Source: Streptomyces thermodiastaticus
GTDB taxonomy: Bacteria > Actinomycetota > Actinomycetes > Streptomycetales > Streptomycetaceae
Direction of reading: 5' to 3'
DNA: 64,000 nt
NCBI RefSeq assembly: GCF_014656135.1
Contig: NZ_BNBV01000025.1
Coordinates: 23,360 to 87,359, forward strand
Shown here: piece after piece, positions 17,579-26,810 of the stretch
Layout: each line of letters starts with the position of its first letter
Position numbering within the stretch: position 1 is the stretch's first letter
The notes under the pieces: generated by a model
Databases searched by the model: none
What the model was told of the DNA's origin: nothing
What the model saw: the letters and a program-made list of their open reading frames with translations, nothing else
Translations under genes and position numbers: made by a program

Positions 17579-20500
17579 TCATTCGCCTCCGCGCTCTCGC
17601 AGGGACACGGCCGGGTCGGCCCGGCGCAGGCTCAGCACCGCGGTCACCACGAGCGGCGTGACGGCCACGGCCGCCAGCAGCAGCGCCACCTGGGCCACCG
17701 GCAGCTCCACCAGCACCGCGGGCACGGGTTTCGTGGCCTGCCCGGTCAGCACGATCAGCGGCACCACCGCCCGGGTCAGCACGGTGCCCAGCGCCACCCC
17801 GACCACCAGCGCCATCGCCAGCAACACGCCTTGCTCGGCGGCGAGCATCCGCGCCAGGAGACGGCGCGGGGTGCCCATAACACGCAGCACGGCGAACTCG
17901 GCGTCCCGCTCCCGCAGCGCGCCCGCCGCGCTCATGGCGAAGCCGACCGCGGCCAGCGCTGCCGCGATCACGGCCGCCGCGGTGAACGCGGCCGCGGGCA
18001 CCGCACCGAAGGGGTCGTCGCGCAGCTCGGCGGCGATCTCCTCGCGCACCACGACCTGCGCGGGCTCCACGTCCGGCAGCGCCCGCAGCGCGGCGGCCAC
18101 ACCGCCGGCGTCAGCGGCCTCGGTGTCCAGCCACCATTCGGTGGGCGGGCCGGCGTCGTCGCCGTAGCGTGCCTGCAGCAGCCGGTTCACCGCCCGCAGG
18201 TCCAGCAGCACGCCCCCGCCGTCGTGCGCGGCGTCCTCGGCCGCGCCTTGCTCGGCCGCGCCGGTCACGGTGGGCAGCGCGCGCACGGCGGCGACGAGCC
18301 GCACCGGGACGTTGTGCCCGGCGACGGCCACCTCCACGTGCTGGCCCGGGCGCGCGCCCGTGGCCGCGAGGAATCGGTCGGTCGCCACGGCCGTGACCTC
18401 CTTCTGCGCCGGCTGGGCGGCCTGCACCCGCACCAGCACCGCGTCGGTCGTGCCCCGGTCCTCACGCGGGATGTAGCCGGTGCCGTAGACGACGGTCAGC
18501 GGACGGGAGGAGGTCACCCGCGGTGCGGTGGGCGCGTTGCGGCCGTCGGGCAGGGCGGCGGCGTCGCCGCCGGAGAAGGCCGCGGTCCAGGACGCCGGGA
18601 AGGCCAGCCGGCGGGTGGTGCCGTCCGCGGCGACGGCCTCGATCGCGGGGACGGTCAGGCGGTGCTGCTCGGCCCGGCCGACGGGCAGCGGGACGCTCAG
18701 GCCGATCCCGGTCAGTGTCGTCGCGCCCGCACCGGCGGGCAGCGACAGCTGGAACGTGCTGGCGCGGCCGTCGGCGGGCAGCGAGCCCAGCGGCATCCGG
18801 TACGGCATGCCGTAGCGGTCCTCCAGCGTGACGGTGAGGTCCACCGCGGGTGTCCGGTGCGCCGTGTCCGAGCTGCGGACCGCCGCCGTGATCCGCAGCC
18901 GGCCGGTGCCCTCGGGGACCCGTACGCCCGCCGTGGTGCCGCGGGGCGCCAGCCGGTGCAGCAGGGTGCCGGCCGGTTCGGACGCCAGGTCGCGGCGCAT
19001 CAGCACGGTGCCGGCGGCCCGCGCGGTGTCCAGCGCGAGCACGGTCGCGGTGCGGTCGCCGGACAGCGGGAGCGAGGTGCGTACGGCGGGGGCGGCCGAG
19101 CGCACGTGCGGGATCGACGTGTACGCCGCGTCACGGCCCGGACCGCTGTCCCCGGCCGTCAGCAGCCGCACCGGCGCACCGGCCCGGACGTCGGCCTGGT
19201 CGTCCTGCGACCGCTGCCAGGAGGCGCCCTGGCCGATGGCGAGCATGCCCAGTGCGACGGCGAGGACCAGCAGCAACGTCGGACCGGCGCCGCGGGCGGG
19301 GCGGCGGCTGAGCTGCCAGCCCGCCAGCGCGGCCGGCAGCCCGCGTCCGCCGGCCGCCCTGCGTTCGGCCAGCCGGGCCAGCGGCGGCAGCAGCCGCAGG
19401 GTCAGCACCGTGCCGGCCAGCAGGGCCAGCGCGGGCGCGGTGACCAGCAGCGGGTCGACGCCGAGCCCGCCCGCGCCGGTGCCGAGCGCACCGGAGGACT
19501 GCCGGCTCAGCTGCCAGTACGCCACCGCGGCCACCGCCAGCAGCCCGAGGTCCGCACCGGCCCGCAGCGGCGCGGCGAGTGCCGGGGAGCGCCGGCCGGA
19601 CCGGACCCCGCCCGTCAGCGCGGGCAGGGTCACCGCGAGCGCGCAGCCCAGGGCCACGGCCGCCGCCGTCAGCCACACCGCCCCTGTCCCGGCCGCGGGG
19701 ACCTGCGGGCGCAGTCCGATCCGGGCCAGGGGACCCTGCCGGGCCAGCAGCCGGGTCAGAGGCCCGGCCAGCAGCGCCGCGCACACCACCGCGGGCAGGG
19801 CCAGCGACAGCGCCTCCGTGGCGGCCAGCGCCGCGATCCGGCCCCGTGAGGCGCCCCGGGCCCGCAGCAGCCGGGTCTCCCCGGCGCGTTCCCCGCTCAG
19901 CAGCCGGGCCACCAGCAGCAGTGCGCAGCCGGCGAGCAGCGCCAGCTGGAGCGCCGCGATCAGCAGGGTCGAACGGGAGACGAGCAGGGAGCGCTCCAGG
20001 CGGGAGAGGACGTCGGGCAGTGCGGTCGTCACGGTCGGCGAGCCGCCCAGCGCGGCGGAGCGGCGCAGACCGTCCGCGGCGTCGCGGACCGTGTCCCGCA
20101 CCGCGCCGATCCGCCCGGTGGTCATCGCCGAGAAGTCCGCCGAGGCCTGCCAGGCGCTCTGCCCGGCGGTCACCTGCTCGCCGGCCAGAACCCTGGGGCG
20201 GGCCAGCAGCGGGCCGTAGGTGGTGAAGTCCACCGTGCGCACCCCGCGTCCGCCCAGGTCGTCCAGCTGCCAGTAGGGCGCCGCCGGGTCGGCGGGCCGG
20301 TACACCCCGGTGATGCGCACCTGGACGGCGCCGCCGCCGAGCCGGTCGGCGAGGGTGAGCCGGTCGCCCGGCCGCAGCCCCAGGCGCTGCGCGGCGGCCT
20401 GCGGCAGCGCGGCCTCCACCGGTGCCGCCCCGTCGTGCGGCAGGCGCCCGGACACCAGCCGCACCTGGGACAGGTCCAGCGCGGCGAAGTACGTCAGATC

Positions 20501-20863
20501 CGGGTCGCCGGAGCGCTGCGCCGCGGGCTGCAGCGAGCGGGGCAGGGCGTAGGGGCCGGACCGGGTCAGGGTGCGCACGGTCACCGGCAGCCCGTCGAAC
20601 GCCGTGCGGGCCTGCCGGCGGACGGCGGCGTCGGCCTGCGCACGGCCGGTGGGCGGCAGGTCGGCCTCCACGGCCAGGGTGGTGCCGGCCGCGTTGCGTT
20701 CGTCACGCAGCCAGTGGCGCAGCGCCGCGTCGCCGGTCGCCGACGCATAGGCGGTGAGCGTGGCCAGAACGGTGGTGGTCAGCAGGATCGTGAGCCAGGC
20801 GGCGGCCAGGAGCAGCCGGTGCGCGCGGGCGCGCAGCAGCACCCAGCCCGTGAATCCTGTCAC
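17579..20863 (-). CDS. ABC transporter permease, FtsX/MacB type (first of two)
   Basis: A 1094-residue permease, larger than its operon partner but built the same way. It has an N-terminal membrane helix (LLLAAAWLTILLTTTVLATL), a big soluble extracytoplasmic domain, and a helix cluster around residues 290-500 with STLLIAALQLALLAGCALLL. A second large soluble domain and a C-terminal FtsX block follow (AVIAAALAAVGFAMSAAGAL and MALVVGVALGTVLTRAVV). It ends in the cytoplasmic tail RRADPAVSLRERGGE. It opens the reverse-strand operon permease, permease, ATPase. Extracytoplasmic domains this large suggest an envelope-acting, mechanotransmission-type ABC system rather than a simple drug pump, but no substrate evidence is visible. 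Confidence 0.88.
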   Translation of the reverse strand: MTGFTGWVLLRARAHRLLLAAAWLTILLTTTVLATLTAYASATGDAALRHWLRDERNAAGTTLAVEADLPPTGRAQADAAVRRQARTAFDGLPVTVRTLTRSGPYALPRSLQPAAQRSGDPDLTYFAALDLSQVRLVSGRLPHDGAAPVEAALPQAAAQRLGLRPGDRLTLADRLGGGAVQVRITGVYRPADPAAPYWQLDDLGGRGVRTVDFTTYGPLLARPRVLAGEQVTAGQSAWQASADFSAMTTGRIGAVRDTVRDAADGLRRSAALGGSPTVTTALPDVLSRLERSLLVSRSTLLIAALQLALLAGCALLLVARLLSGERAGETRLLRARGASRGRIAALAATEALSLALPAVVCAALLAGPLTRLLARQGPLARIGLRPQVPAAGTGAVWLTAAAVALGCALAVTLPALTGGVRSGRRSPALAAPLRAGADLGLLAVAAVAYWQLSRQSSGALGTGAGGLGVDPLLVTAPALALLAGTVLTLRLLPPLARLAERRAAGGRGLPAALAGWQLSRRPARGAGPTLLLVLAVALGMLAIGQGASWQRSQDDQADVRAGAPVRLLTAGDSGPGRDAAYTSIPHVRSAAPAVRTSLPLSGDRTATVLALDTARAAGTVLMRRDLASEPAGTLLHRLAPRGTTAGVRVPEGTGRLRITAAVRSSDTAHRTPAVDLTVTLEDRYGMPYRMPLGSLPADGRASTFQLSLPAGAGATTLTGIGLSVPLPVGRAEQHRLTVPAIEAVAADGTTRRLAFPASWTAAFSGGDAAALPDGRNAPTAPRVTSSRPLTVVYGTGYIPREDRGTTDAVLVRVQAAQPAQKEVTAVATDRFLAATGARPGQHVEVAVAGHNVPVRLVAAVRALPTVTGAAEQGAAEDAAHDGGGVLLDLRAVNRLLQARYGDDAGPPTEWWLDTEAADAGGVAAALRALPDVEPAQVVVREEIAAELRDDPFGAVPAAAFTAAAVIAAALAAVGFAMSAAGALRERDAEFAVLRVMGTPRRLLARMLAAEQGVLLAMALVVGVALGTVLTRAVVPLIVLTGQATKPVPAVLVELPVAQVALLLAAVAVTPLVVTAVLSLRRADPAVSLRERGGE

Positions 20864-21007
20864 CCGGCTCCCCCCGCCCCGGACGTCGTCATGATCCGCC
20901 CGCGCATCCTGTCAGAACGGACACGGCCGGAGTAAGCCACCGATGACCGAGATTGATCGAATCGTGACCGGATGTCGGGGGCGGGCGACCGCAACGGGGA
21001 CGGCCAC

Positions 21008-21038
21008 CTCGTGGACCGTCACGGGGACGGTCCACGAG
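21008..21038 (-). terminator. Perfect 13-bp inverted repeat downstream of the globin gene
   Basis: CTCGTGGACCGTC and its exact complement flank a 5-base loop about 105 bases past the globin stop. There is no U-run, but strong stems without U-runs terminate in Streptomyces. The rest of the gap from 20864 to 21143 holds no gene. Confidence 0.5.
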
Positions 21039-21143
21039 CACGAGGTGAGGCGTGCCGCCGCCGGAATCCCGCGAGGACGCCCTGCCGTGCGGGGCGCGAC
21101 GGACGGGGCGGGCGCGGGATCCGGCCCGGCCGGCCGGACCTGC

Positions 21144-21557
21144 TCAGTCAGGCGTGTTGATCATCGAGGCGGCCGCGTAGGTCAGGTAGTTCCACAGCGT
21201 CCGCTCGTGCTCCTCCGACAGGCCCAGCTCGTCCACGGCCACCCGCATGTGCCGCAGCCAGGCGTCGTGCGCCGCCCGGTCCACCCGGAAAGGCGCGTGC
21301 CGCATCCGCAGCCGCGGGTGGCCGCGCCGTTCGCTGTACGTCGTCGGGCCGCCCCAGTACTGCATCAGGAACAGCCGCAGCCGTTCCTCCGCCGGGCCCA
21401 GGTCCTCCTCCGGGTACATCGCCCGCAGCTCGGGGTCCTGTGCGACCCCCTCGTAGAAACGGTGGACGAGCCGGCGGAAGGTCTCCTCACCGCCGACCTG
21501 CTCGTAGAAGGTCTGCTCCTGAAGCGTGCCGCGCCGAATCTCATTCACGTGCTCCAT
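21144..21557 (-). CDS. Truncated haemoglobin, group II (GlbO-like)
   Basis: A 137-residue 2-on-2 globin that binds haem and O2/NO, with proposed roles in NO or oxygen chemistry near the membrane. The fold is visible from TFYEQVGGEETFRRLVHRFY (helices A-B with the tyrosine pair) through LRLFLMQYWGGPTTYSERRG to the proximal-His region RMRHAPFRVD. The Trp in HERTLWNYLTYAA corresponds to the group-II G8 Trp. The start ATG 21557 (MEHVNEIRRG) gives the normal length; longer in-frame extensions are Arg/Pro-rich and unlike the family. It diverges from the methyltransferase gene. Confidence 0.9.
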   Translation of the reverse strand: MEHVNEIRRGTLQEQTFYEQVGGEETFRRLVHRFYEGVAQDPELRAMYPEEDLGPAEERLRLFLMQYWGGPTTYSERRGHPRLRMRHAPFRVDRAAHDAWLRHMRVAVDELGLSEEHERTLWNYLTYAAASMINTPD

Positions 21558-21661
21558 GGTCGCAGACACCCGGAGGACGGAACCCGGCCGTGAACCGGAT
21601 ACGGCCCGGCGCGCGCCCGCGGTGCTCGCCTTGTGGCCGTGTCGTGCAGCACAGTGGAGCC

Positions 21662-22705
21662 ATGGGCGCGCACGCGGTCGGGGACACGGACGACAGGAGC
21701 GGCACGGCCGTGCGGGGCGATGCGGCAGCCACGGACGAGCCGGACCTCGCCGCGCTCGCCGAGCGGGCACAGGCGGCACTGGTCCGCACGATCGACGCGA
21801 GCGGCGCCTGGAAGGACGACCCGGTGTGGCGGGAGGCGTTCACGGCGGTGCCCCGCCACCTGTTCGTGCCCTACTACTACGTCGCCACGGCACGCGGCTA
21901 CGAACGCCGCTGGGGCGAGCACCCCGACCCCGGGGCGCGCGAGGAGTGGCTGCGCGGCGCGTACGCCGACGTCCCGCTGGCCAGCCGGCTGCGCGACGGC
22001 GAGCTGGTCTCCTCCAGCAGCCAGCCCTCGCTGATGGCGCGGATGCTCGCCGCGCTGCGGATCGAGGACGGCAACCGGGTGCTGGAGATCGGCGCGGGCA
22101 CCGGGTACAACGCGGCGCTGATCGCCCACCGCCTGGGCGACGACGGTCTGGTCACCACCGTCGACCTGGACCCGGAGATCACCGAGTCGGCGCGCCGGCA
22201 CCTGGCCGCCGCCGGACACCACCCGGCGGTCGTGACGGGCGACGGCGCACGCGGGGTTCCAGAGCGCGCCCCCTTCGACCGGATCATCGCCACCTGCGCG
22301 CTGCCCTCGATCCCGCGCGCCTGGCTCGCCCAGTGCACCCCCGGCGGGCGCATCCTCACGCCCATCGCCACCGGCCTGGTGGTGCTGACCGTGCGGGACG
22401 CCGCACACGCCGAGGGGCGCTTCCTGCAGACCCCCGCCTACTTCGTGCCGCTGCGCGGTGAGGGCCGGCCGGAGCCGCCGGCGCCACGGCTGGACGGGGT
22501 GCCGGCCCGGGTGTGCGAGGACGACCTGTTCCGCTTCCTGCTGGCGGTGAGCGGCGGCCGCCTGGACGGGCGGGCGGCCTGGGACCTGTGGGAGCGCACG
22601 GGCCGCCCGGAGCGCGAGCGGTACGGCATCACGGTGCGCGGCCCGCACGCCTGGACGTGGCTGGACGACCCGGACGGTCCGCACACCTGGCCCCTGCCGG
22701 ACTGA
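21662..22705 (+). CDS. Methyltransferase, protein-L-isoaspartate O-methyltransferase (PCMT) family
   Basis: A 347-residue SAM-dependent enzyme. It shows the PCMT pattern: AFTAVPRHLFVP near the N-terminus, SSSSQPSLMARML as the substrate and lid region, motif I VLEIGAGTGYNAALIA, the acidic residue in TTVDLDPEI and FDRIIATCALPSIPRAW. The C-terminal 130 residues are longer than classical PCMT and resemble the actinobacterial variant also seen as a peptide-tailoring or generic rRNA/protein methyltransferase. ATG 21662 is used because the sequence before it (to 21440) is low-complexity and antisense to the globin. True repair of isoaspartyl residues is plausible, not shown. A possible promoter begins TTGTGG at about 21631. 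Confidence 0.85.
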   Translation: MGAHAVGDTDDRSGTAVRGDAAATDEPDLAALAERAQAALVRTIDASGAWKDDPVWREAFTAVPRHLFVPYYYVATARGYERRWGEHPDPGAREEWLRGAYADVPLASRLRDGELVSSSSQPSLMARMLAALRIEDGNRVLEIGAGTGYNAALIAHRLGDDGLVTTVDLDPEITESARRHLAAAGHHPAVVTGDGARGVPERAPFDRIIATCALPSIPRAWLAQCTPGGRILTPIATGLVVLTVRDAAHAEGRFLQTPAYFVPLRGEGRPEPPAPRLDGVPARVCEDDLFRFLLAVSGGRLDGRAAWDLWERTGRPERERYGITVRGPHAWTWLDDPDGPHTWPLPD

Positions 22706-22716
22706 ACCGCCGGGGC

Positions 22717-22754
22717 CGTCCGCCGGGACGCGCCCGGGCCGGCCCCGGCGGACG
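22717..22754. terminator. Bidirectional hairpin between convergent genes
   Basis: CGTCCGCCGGG pairs perfectly with CCCGGCGGACG across a GC-rich loop, and an overlapping alternative pairs GCCGGGGCC with GGCCCCGGC. It lies in the 61-base gap between the convergent methyltransferase and FHA genes. Confidence 0.65.
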
Positions 22755-22766
22755 TGACGGAAGGGC

Positions 22767-24071
22767 TCAGCCGCGCCGGATGGTGATGGTCGTCCAGGCG
22801 CCGACGTGCACCCGGTCGCCGTCCCGCAGGGGCACCGGCACGAACGGCTGGATCGGCTCCTCGGAGCCGTTCACCGTGGTGCCGTTGGTCGAGTTCTGGT
22901 CGATGACCGCCCAGCTGCCGTCCGGCTGCTTGACCAGCACGGCGTGCTGGTGGGAGACGCCCGGGTCCTCCGGCGGCACCGACAGGTCGATGTCGGGGGT
23001 GTCGCCGGTGGAGTGCCGGCGGCGGCCGATGGTGACCTGGTTGCCGGTGAGCGTGCGCTGCTGCTCCGGGGAGTACGCGGGCAGGCTCAGGCCCGCGGCC
23101 TCCGGACCCGAGCGCTGCATCATCGCCATGAAGTACTCGCGGTCCGGCGCGATCGTCGCCGTCCACGTCGCCTGCTGGGGCGGCTGGGGCGGCTGCGGGG
23201 CCTGCGGCGTCTGCTGCGGGAACGGCGGTGCGGGCGGGGCCTGCGTGCCGCCGGGCTGCGGATAGCCGTAGCCGCCGCCGGAGGCGGGACCGCCCGGACC
23301 GCCCGCCGGACCGCCGGCCGTGCCCCCGGGGGACGGCGGGGAGATCACCCAGTCGTCGCCCCCGCCGAAGGACGGACCGCCGGACGGCGGCCGGCTCGTC
23401 GCCTGCGGGAACGGCGGCGCGGCCGCCGCACCCGCGGGCGGGAAGGACGGCCCGCCGCCTGGATTGCCCTGGCCGCCTCCGGGGCCCGCCGGGCCGGGGC
23501 CGTCGGGGCCGCCCGGACGTCCGGAGGGCTCGGGGGAGGCGAACGGCGGGTTCGGGGGGATCGGCTCGGCCGGCCGGTTCACCTGGGACGGCCGGGAGCT
23601 GTGGTAGTCGAAGCTGTCACGGCCGAAGGACGGCCCCGAGGGCGGGCCGGGCGGCTGCGGGAAGTGCGGCGCCGGGCCACCCGGGCCGGACGGGCCCGCT
23701 CCGGGACCGGCCGGTCCCGCTCCCGGGCCGGGCGCCGGCGCAGGCGGCGCGGCCGGGGTGTAGGTGGTGGCCGTGTTGGTCAGGAAGTTCCACCGGCACT
23801 CCTCGCAGAACGGCGCACCGCCCTGGCGGGGCGTACGGCACTGCGGGCACAGCTCCGGCTGGGCGCCGGGGCCGCCGGAGGTGCCGCCGAAGCCCGCGGG
23901 GCCGGGACCACCGGGGGCGCCCGGGGCGCCCTGGCCCGGCGCCGGCGGGAAGCCGTAGCCGCCCGCCGGGGGCGGCGGGGGAGGCGGCGGTACGGCACCG
24001 GCCATGCGGTGACCGCACACCTCGCACCAGTCGTCGGAACCCGACTGGTGTCCGTTCGGGCAGGTCGGCAT
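22767..24071 (-). CDS. FHA-domain protein with N-terminal zinc ribbons
   Basis: A 434-residue signalling adaptor. The N-terminus has CPNGHQSGSDDWCEVCG and, after a Pro/Gly run, CPQCRTPRQGGAPFCEEC, two double-CxxC zinc-ribbon-like modules. Residues 120-330 are a Pro/Gly-rich disordered linker. The C-terminal FHA domain (about 340-430) carries the phosphothreonine-binding signatures VTIGRRR, VSHQHAVL and DQNSTNGTTVNG. FHA domains dock on pThr peptides made by Ser/Thr kinases. It is the last open gene of a cluster with a PP2C phosphatase and a PknG-like kinase remnant. Because that kinase is broken here, its phospho-partner must come from elsewhere or be lost. Confidence 0.92.
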   Translation of the reverse strand: MPTCPNGHQSGSDDWCEVCGHRMAGAVPPPPPPPPAGGYGFPPAPGQGAPGAPGGPGPAGFGGTSGGPGAQPELCPQCRTPRQGGAPFCEECRWNFLTNTATTYTPAAPPAPAPGPGAGPAGPGAGPSGPGGPAPHFPQPPGPPSGPSFGRDSFDYHSSRPSQVNRPAEPIPPNPPFASPEPSGRPGGPDGPGPAGPGGGQGNPGGGPSFPPAGAAAAPPFPQATSRPPSGGPSFGGGDDWVISPPSPGGTAGGPAGGPGGPASGGGYGYPQPGGTQAPPAPPFPQQTPQAPQPPQPPQQATWTATIAPDREYFMAMMQRSGPEAAGLSLPAYSPEQQRTLTGNQVTIGRRRHSTGDTPDIDLSVPPEDPGVSHQHAVLVKQPDGSWAVIDQNSTNGTTVNGSEEPIQPFVPVPLRDGDRVHVGAWTTITIRRG

Positions 24072-24175
24072 GTCGGCGCTTCCCCCTCTCCTTCCCGGCC
24101 GGTTCGACCGGACGTCTCCAACCCCGAGGGGCCAGGCTCACTGTCTTCGCTGTCGTCGTGTGCTGTGGTGAGGCA

Positions 24176-25167
24176 CTACTTCTTTACACGAACGGTCTTG
24201 GTGGACCGTGTCTCGAGAATCATCTCGTCGGCCTCCGTGACCTTCGCTTTCAGTCGCACAGTACCGGTCGCGGCATCCACCACGTCCACCACCTTCGCAA
24301 GCAGTTTCGCAGTATCCGCGTTTCCGGAGGCGGCGGCCAGCTGAACGGCCCGGCCCAGCCTGGCCGTTGCCCCGTCGCTATCACCCGCTTCGCGAAGTTC
24401 GAGACCCTGTGCAGCACCACCGGCGTGACGCGGGCGGCGAGCATCTCCCGCCCCACGCGTGCGCGGGCACCCGCACGCGCAGGTGGTGGTCGCGGGACTC
24501 GTCGCCCCGGGACCCCGTCGGACAGTCCCCGGTGCGCGGTCCGGCCTGCGCCCGGCGGTCCGTCAGGTCCCCGACGGCGGGCGGGACTTGCCTGAGGAAG
24601 GTGACCGTCGCGCCGGCCGGGGTCCCCACCCGCAGGGCGACGTCCGCGACCCCCTTGCCCATCGCCGTCTCCATCATCCGTGTGAAGTCGGCGGCCAGGC
24701 CCGCCGCATCGGCGACGATGCCGGTGGTGCCGAGCAGCGCCGAGGCGATCGCTGTGAGTTCTCTCACGTCCCAGTCGGTGCCCACCCCGCGGGCGTCACA
24801 GGTGAAGGGCCCGGTGCAGTCCCGCAGCGCCGCCGCGAGGTCCTCGGCCGCCTCGTGCTCGTTGCGGCCGTCGCTGAGCAGGATGCCGTGCCGGATGGCG
24901 GCGCCGGCCGAGGGCAGTGGCCGGCCAGACGCAGCCAGGTGCCGGTGGCGGTGCCGCCGCCCGGGTGGACCTCGACGGCCTGATGGGTGCCGGCGACCAC
25001 CGCGAAGTGCACGCCGTCGCGCAGGGTGTCCACCGCGGCGGCCGCGGCGCCCCCGGTGGCGGTGACGGTGACGATCGCGTCGGCGTCCCGGCCGCCCTCG
25101 GGCAGGTACGCGTTCTGCTAGACCTCACCGAGAACCGCGGCACGCGGGACTTCGGGAACGTGGCCAT
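24176..25167 (-). pseudogene. VWA-domain protein, decayed (frameshifts, nonsense, internal deletions)
   Basis: The minus strand keeps recognisable blocks in different frames. ATG 25167 starts MATFPKSRVPRFSV. A 1-base loss and a TAG replacing a Tyr codon follow. Then come YLPEGGRDADAIVTVTATGG, DTLRDGVHFAVVAGTHQAVE, TGTWLRLAG, GTDWDVRELTAIASALLGT, METAMGKGVADVALRV, LAARVTPVV, and finally LGRAVQLAAASGNADTAKLL and ADEMILETRSTKTVRVKK with a stop at 24176. The MIDAS segment (DxSxS) that binds the metal in VWA domains is missing between VTATGG and DTLRDG. The intact family protein is about 420 residues. Its neighbours FHA and PP2C are open, so this gene was lost from an otherwise typical FHA-VWA-PP2C group. 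Confidence 0.85.
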
Positions 25168-25310
25168 GCTGTCCAGAGCCCCCTTCGGCCCGCCTGAGCG
25201 GGGCCGCCGACCCGGGCGGACCGGTCCCCTCCGAATCCGCCGGAGTCTCCCCGTGACGAGGCCGTGCCGGGGTGCCGGGACCCGTGCCGACCGTGCACCG
25301 GCGCGCGTCC

Positions 25311-26807
25311 TCAGGCGGATCCTGTCCCGTGCGGCGCGGCGGGGAACGGCACGACGGCCACTGTGACGTTGTCGTGGCCCCCGCCGTCCAGGGCGTGGCC
25401 GACCAGCACCCGGGCGCTGTGCAGCGGCCGCAGCGCGGCGTCCGCCGGCAGCACCTCGGCCATCTCCTCGGCCGTCTCGGCGTAGTTCCACAGCCCGTCC
25501 GTGCACACCACGACCACGCCCGGCTGGTCCGGTTCGAACGCGGCCGTGTGGGGCTGGAGGTCGTAGGCGTCCGCGCCGAGCCAGCCGGTGATGGCGTGGG
25601 CGCGCTCGTCGGCGTAGGCCTCCGCCTCGCTCATCAGGCCCGCGGCCACCATCTGCGCCGCCCAGGAGTCGTCCTCGGTCAGCCGGGCCGGCGGCGCGCC
25701 GCGGTCGGCCGGCACCCAGTAGGCGCGGCTGTCGCCGACCCAGCCGACGACCAGCAGACCGGAGGTGACCACCGCGGCCACGAGGGTGCAGGCGGGCGCG
25801 TTGAGGTGCACGGAGTGCTCGCGGGCGCCGCCGGGCACCTGCGCCAGGGCGTCGACCGCCTCGGCGGCGGCGACGATCGCCTCGTGCATGGCCTGCCGCG
25901 GGTGCGTGCCGCGGGGCAGGGCGTCCAGCAGGAAGTCGCCGGCCGTGCGGGACGCGGCCACGGAGGCCTCGTCGGGGCGGGTCGCGGAGGAGACGCCGTC
26001 GCAGACCACGGCCACGGCCGCCGGTGACCCGTCGGGCAGCGCGGTACGGCCGACGGCGAAGGCGTCCTCGTTGCGGTGATGGCGCAGCCCCCGGTCGCTG
26101 ACCGCGGCGACGGGACCCGACTCCTGCTCCATGTGGTCGCGTTCTTGCGGCTGGGCGTGCCCGCACCGGGTGCAGTAGCCGTCGTCGTCCACCTGTCCGG
26201 CACGGCAGGCCACGCACCGGGCCTCGGACTGAGCTGCGGGCGGGGCGGCCACCGCCGCACGCGGGTCGGGGGCCTGCAGCGGGTACTCCTCGGGCTCGGC
26301 CGCCCGGTCGTACCGCACCGGTGAGCCGTGCTCGGCCGGAGCGGCGGGCGGCTGGGGAGCCCGGGGGACGCCGTCCGGGCCCGTCTGTGCCGCCGGGGGC
26401 GCCGGCGGAGCGGCGGGCGGCTGCGCAGGTGCGGGAGGCTGGGCCGGCACGGGCGGGTGCGCGGGCATGGGCGGGTACGCCCCCGGCCCGGTGCCGCCCG
26501 GTTCCGCTCCCGGCAGGTGTGCGGGCAGGTGGGTGCGCGGCGCCTCGTGCGGGGCGTCCGGCCGTGGGGCCTGCGGCCAGGGAGCGGGCGCGCCGTCCGC
26601 GGCGGGAGGGACGGCCCCGGCCGGGCCCGGCACCGCGCCGGCGTCCCCGGGACCGGTGTCCCTGGTGAGCGTGTGCGGGCCGGCCGGCACGGCGCCGGCC
26701 GCGGACAGGTCGTGACCGCAGGCGCCGCAGAAACGGTCACCCGGTCCGAGCGGCTCCGCGCAGCTCGGGCAGTTCGACAGCGCGGCCTGCCGGTGCATCT
26801 GCGACAT
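25311..26807 (-). CDS. PP2C-family Ser/Thr protein phosphatase with zinc ribbons
   Basis: A 498-residue metal-dependent phosphatase. Residues 10-35 hold a zinc ribbon (CPSCAEPLGPGDRFCGACG), and a second (CVACRAGQVDDDGYCTRCG) sits just before the catalytic domain. Between them is a Pro/Ala-rich linker. The PP2C motifs are complete: SDRGLRHHRNEDAFAV, VAVVCDGVSS, VGWVGDSRAYWV, VVCTDGLWN and GGHDNVTVAVV, supplying the Mn/Mg-binding aspartates. ATG 26807 directly follows the stop of the kinase remnant; a TTG three bases earlier is possible. In intact clusters it would reverse the PknG-like kinase. Here the kinase is gone while the phosphatase is preserved. Confidence 0.92.
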   Translation of the reverse strand: MSQMHRQAALSNCPSCAEPLGPGDRFCGACGHDLSAAGAVPAGPHTLTRDTGPGDAGAVPGPAGAVPPAADGAPAPWPQAPRPDAPHEAPRTHLPAHLPGAEPGGTGPGAYPPMPAHPPVPAQPPAPAQPPAAPPAPPAAQTGPDGVPRAPQPPAAPAEHGSPVRYDRAAEPEEYPLQAPDPRAAVAAPPAAQSEARCVACRAGQVDDDGYCTRCGHAQPQERDHMEQESGPVAAVSDRGLRHHRNEDAFAVGRTALPDGSPAAVAVVCDGVSSATRPDEASVAASRTAGDFLLDALPRGTHPRQAMHEAIVAAAEAVDALAQVPGGAREHSVHLNAPACTLVAAVVTSGLLVVGWVGDSRAYWVPADRGAPPARLTEDDSWAAQMVAAGLMSEAEAYADERAHAITGWLGADAYDLQPHTAAFEPDQPGVVVVCTDGLWNYAETAEEMAEVLPADAALRPLHSARVLVGHALDGGGHDNVTVAVVPFPAAPHGTGSA

Positions 26808-26810
26808 CAA

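Noticed and set aside
15631..19849. Long open frames antisense to the two FtsX permeases
   Set aside because: Gly/Arg/Gln/His-rich without domains; the minus-strand permeases have clear membrane topology and coupled starts.
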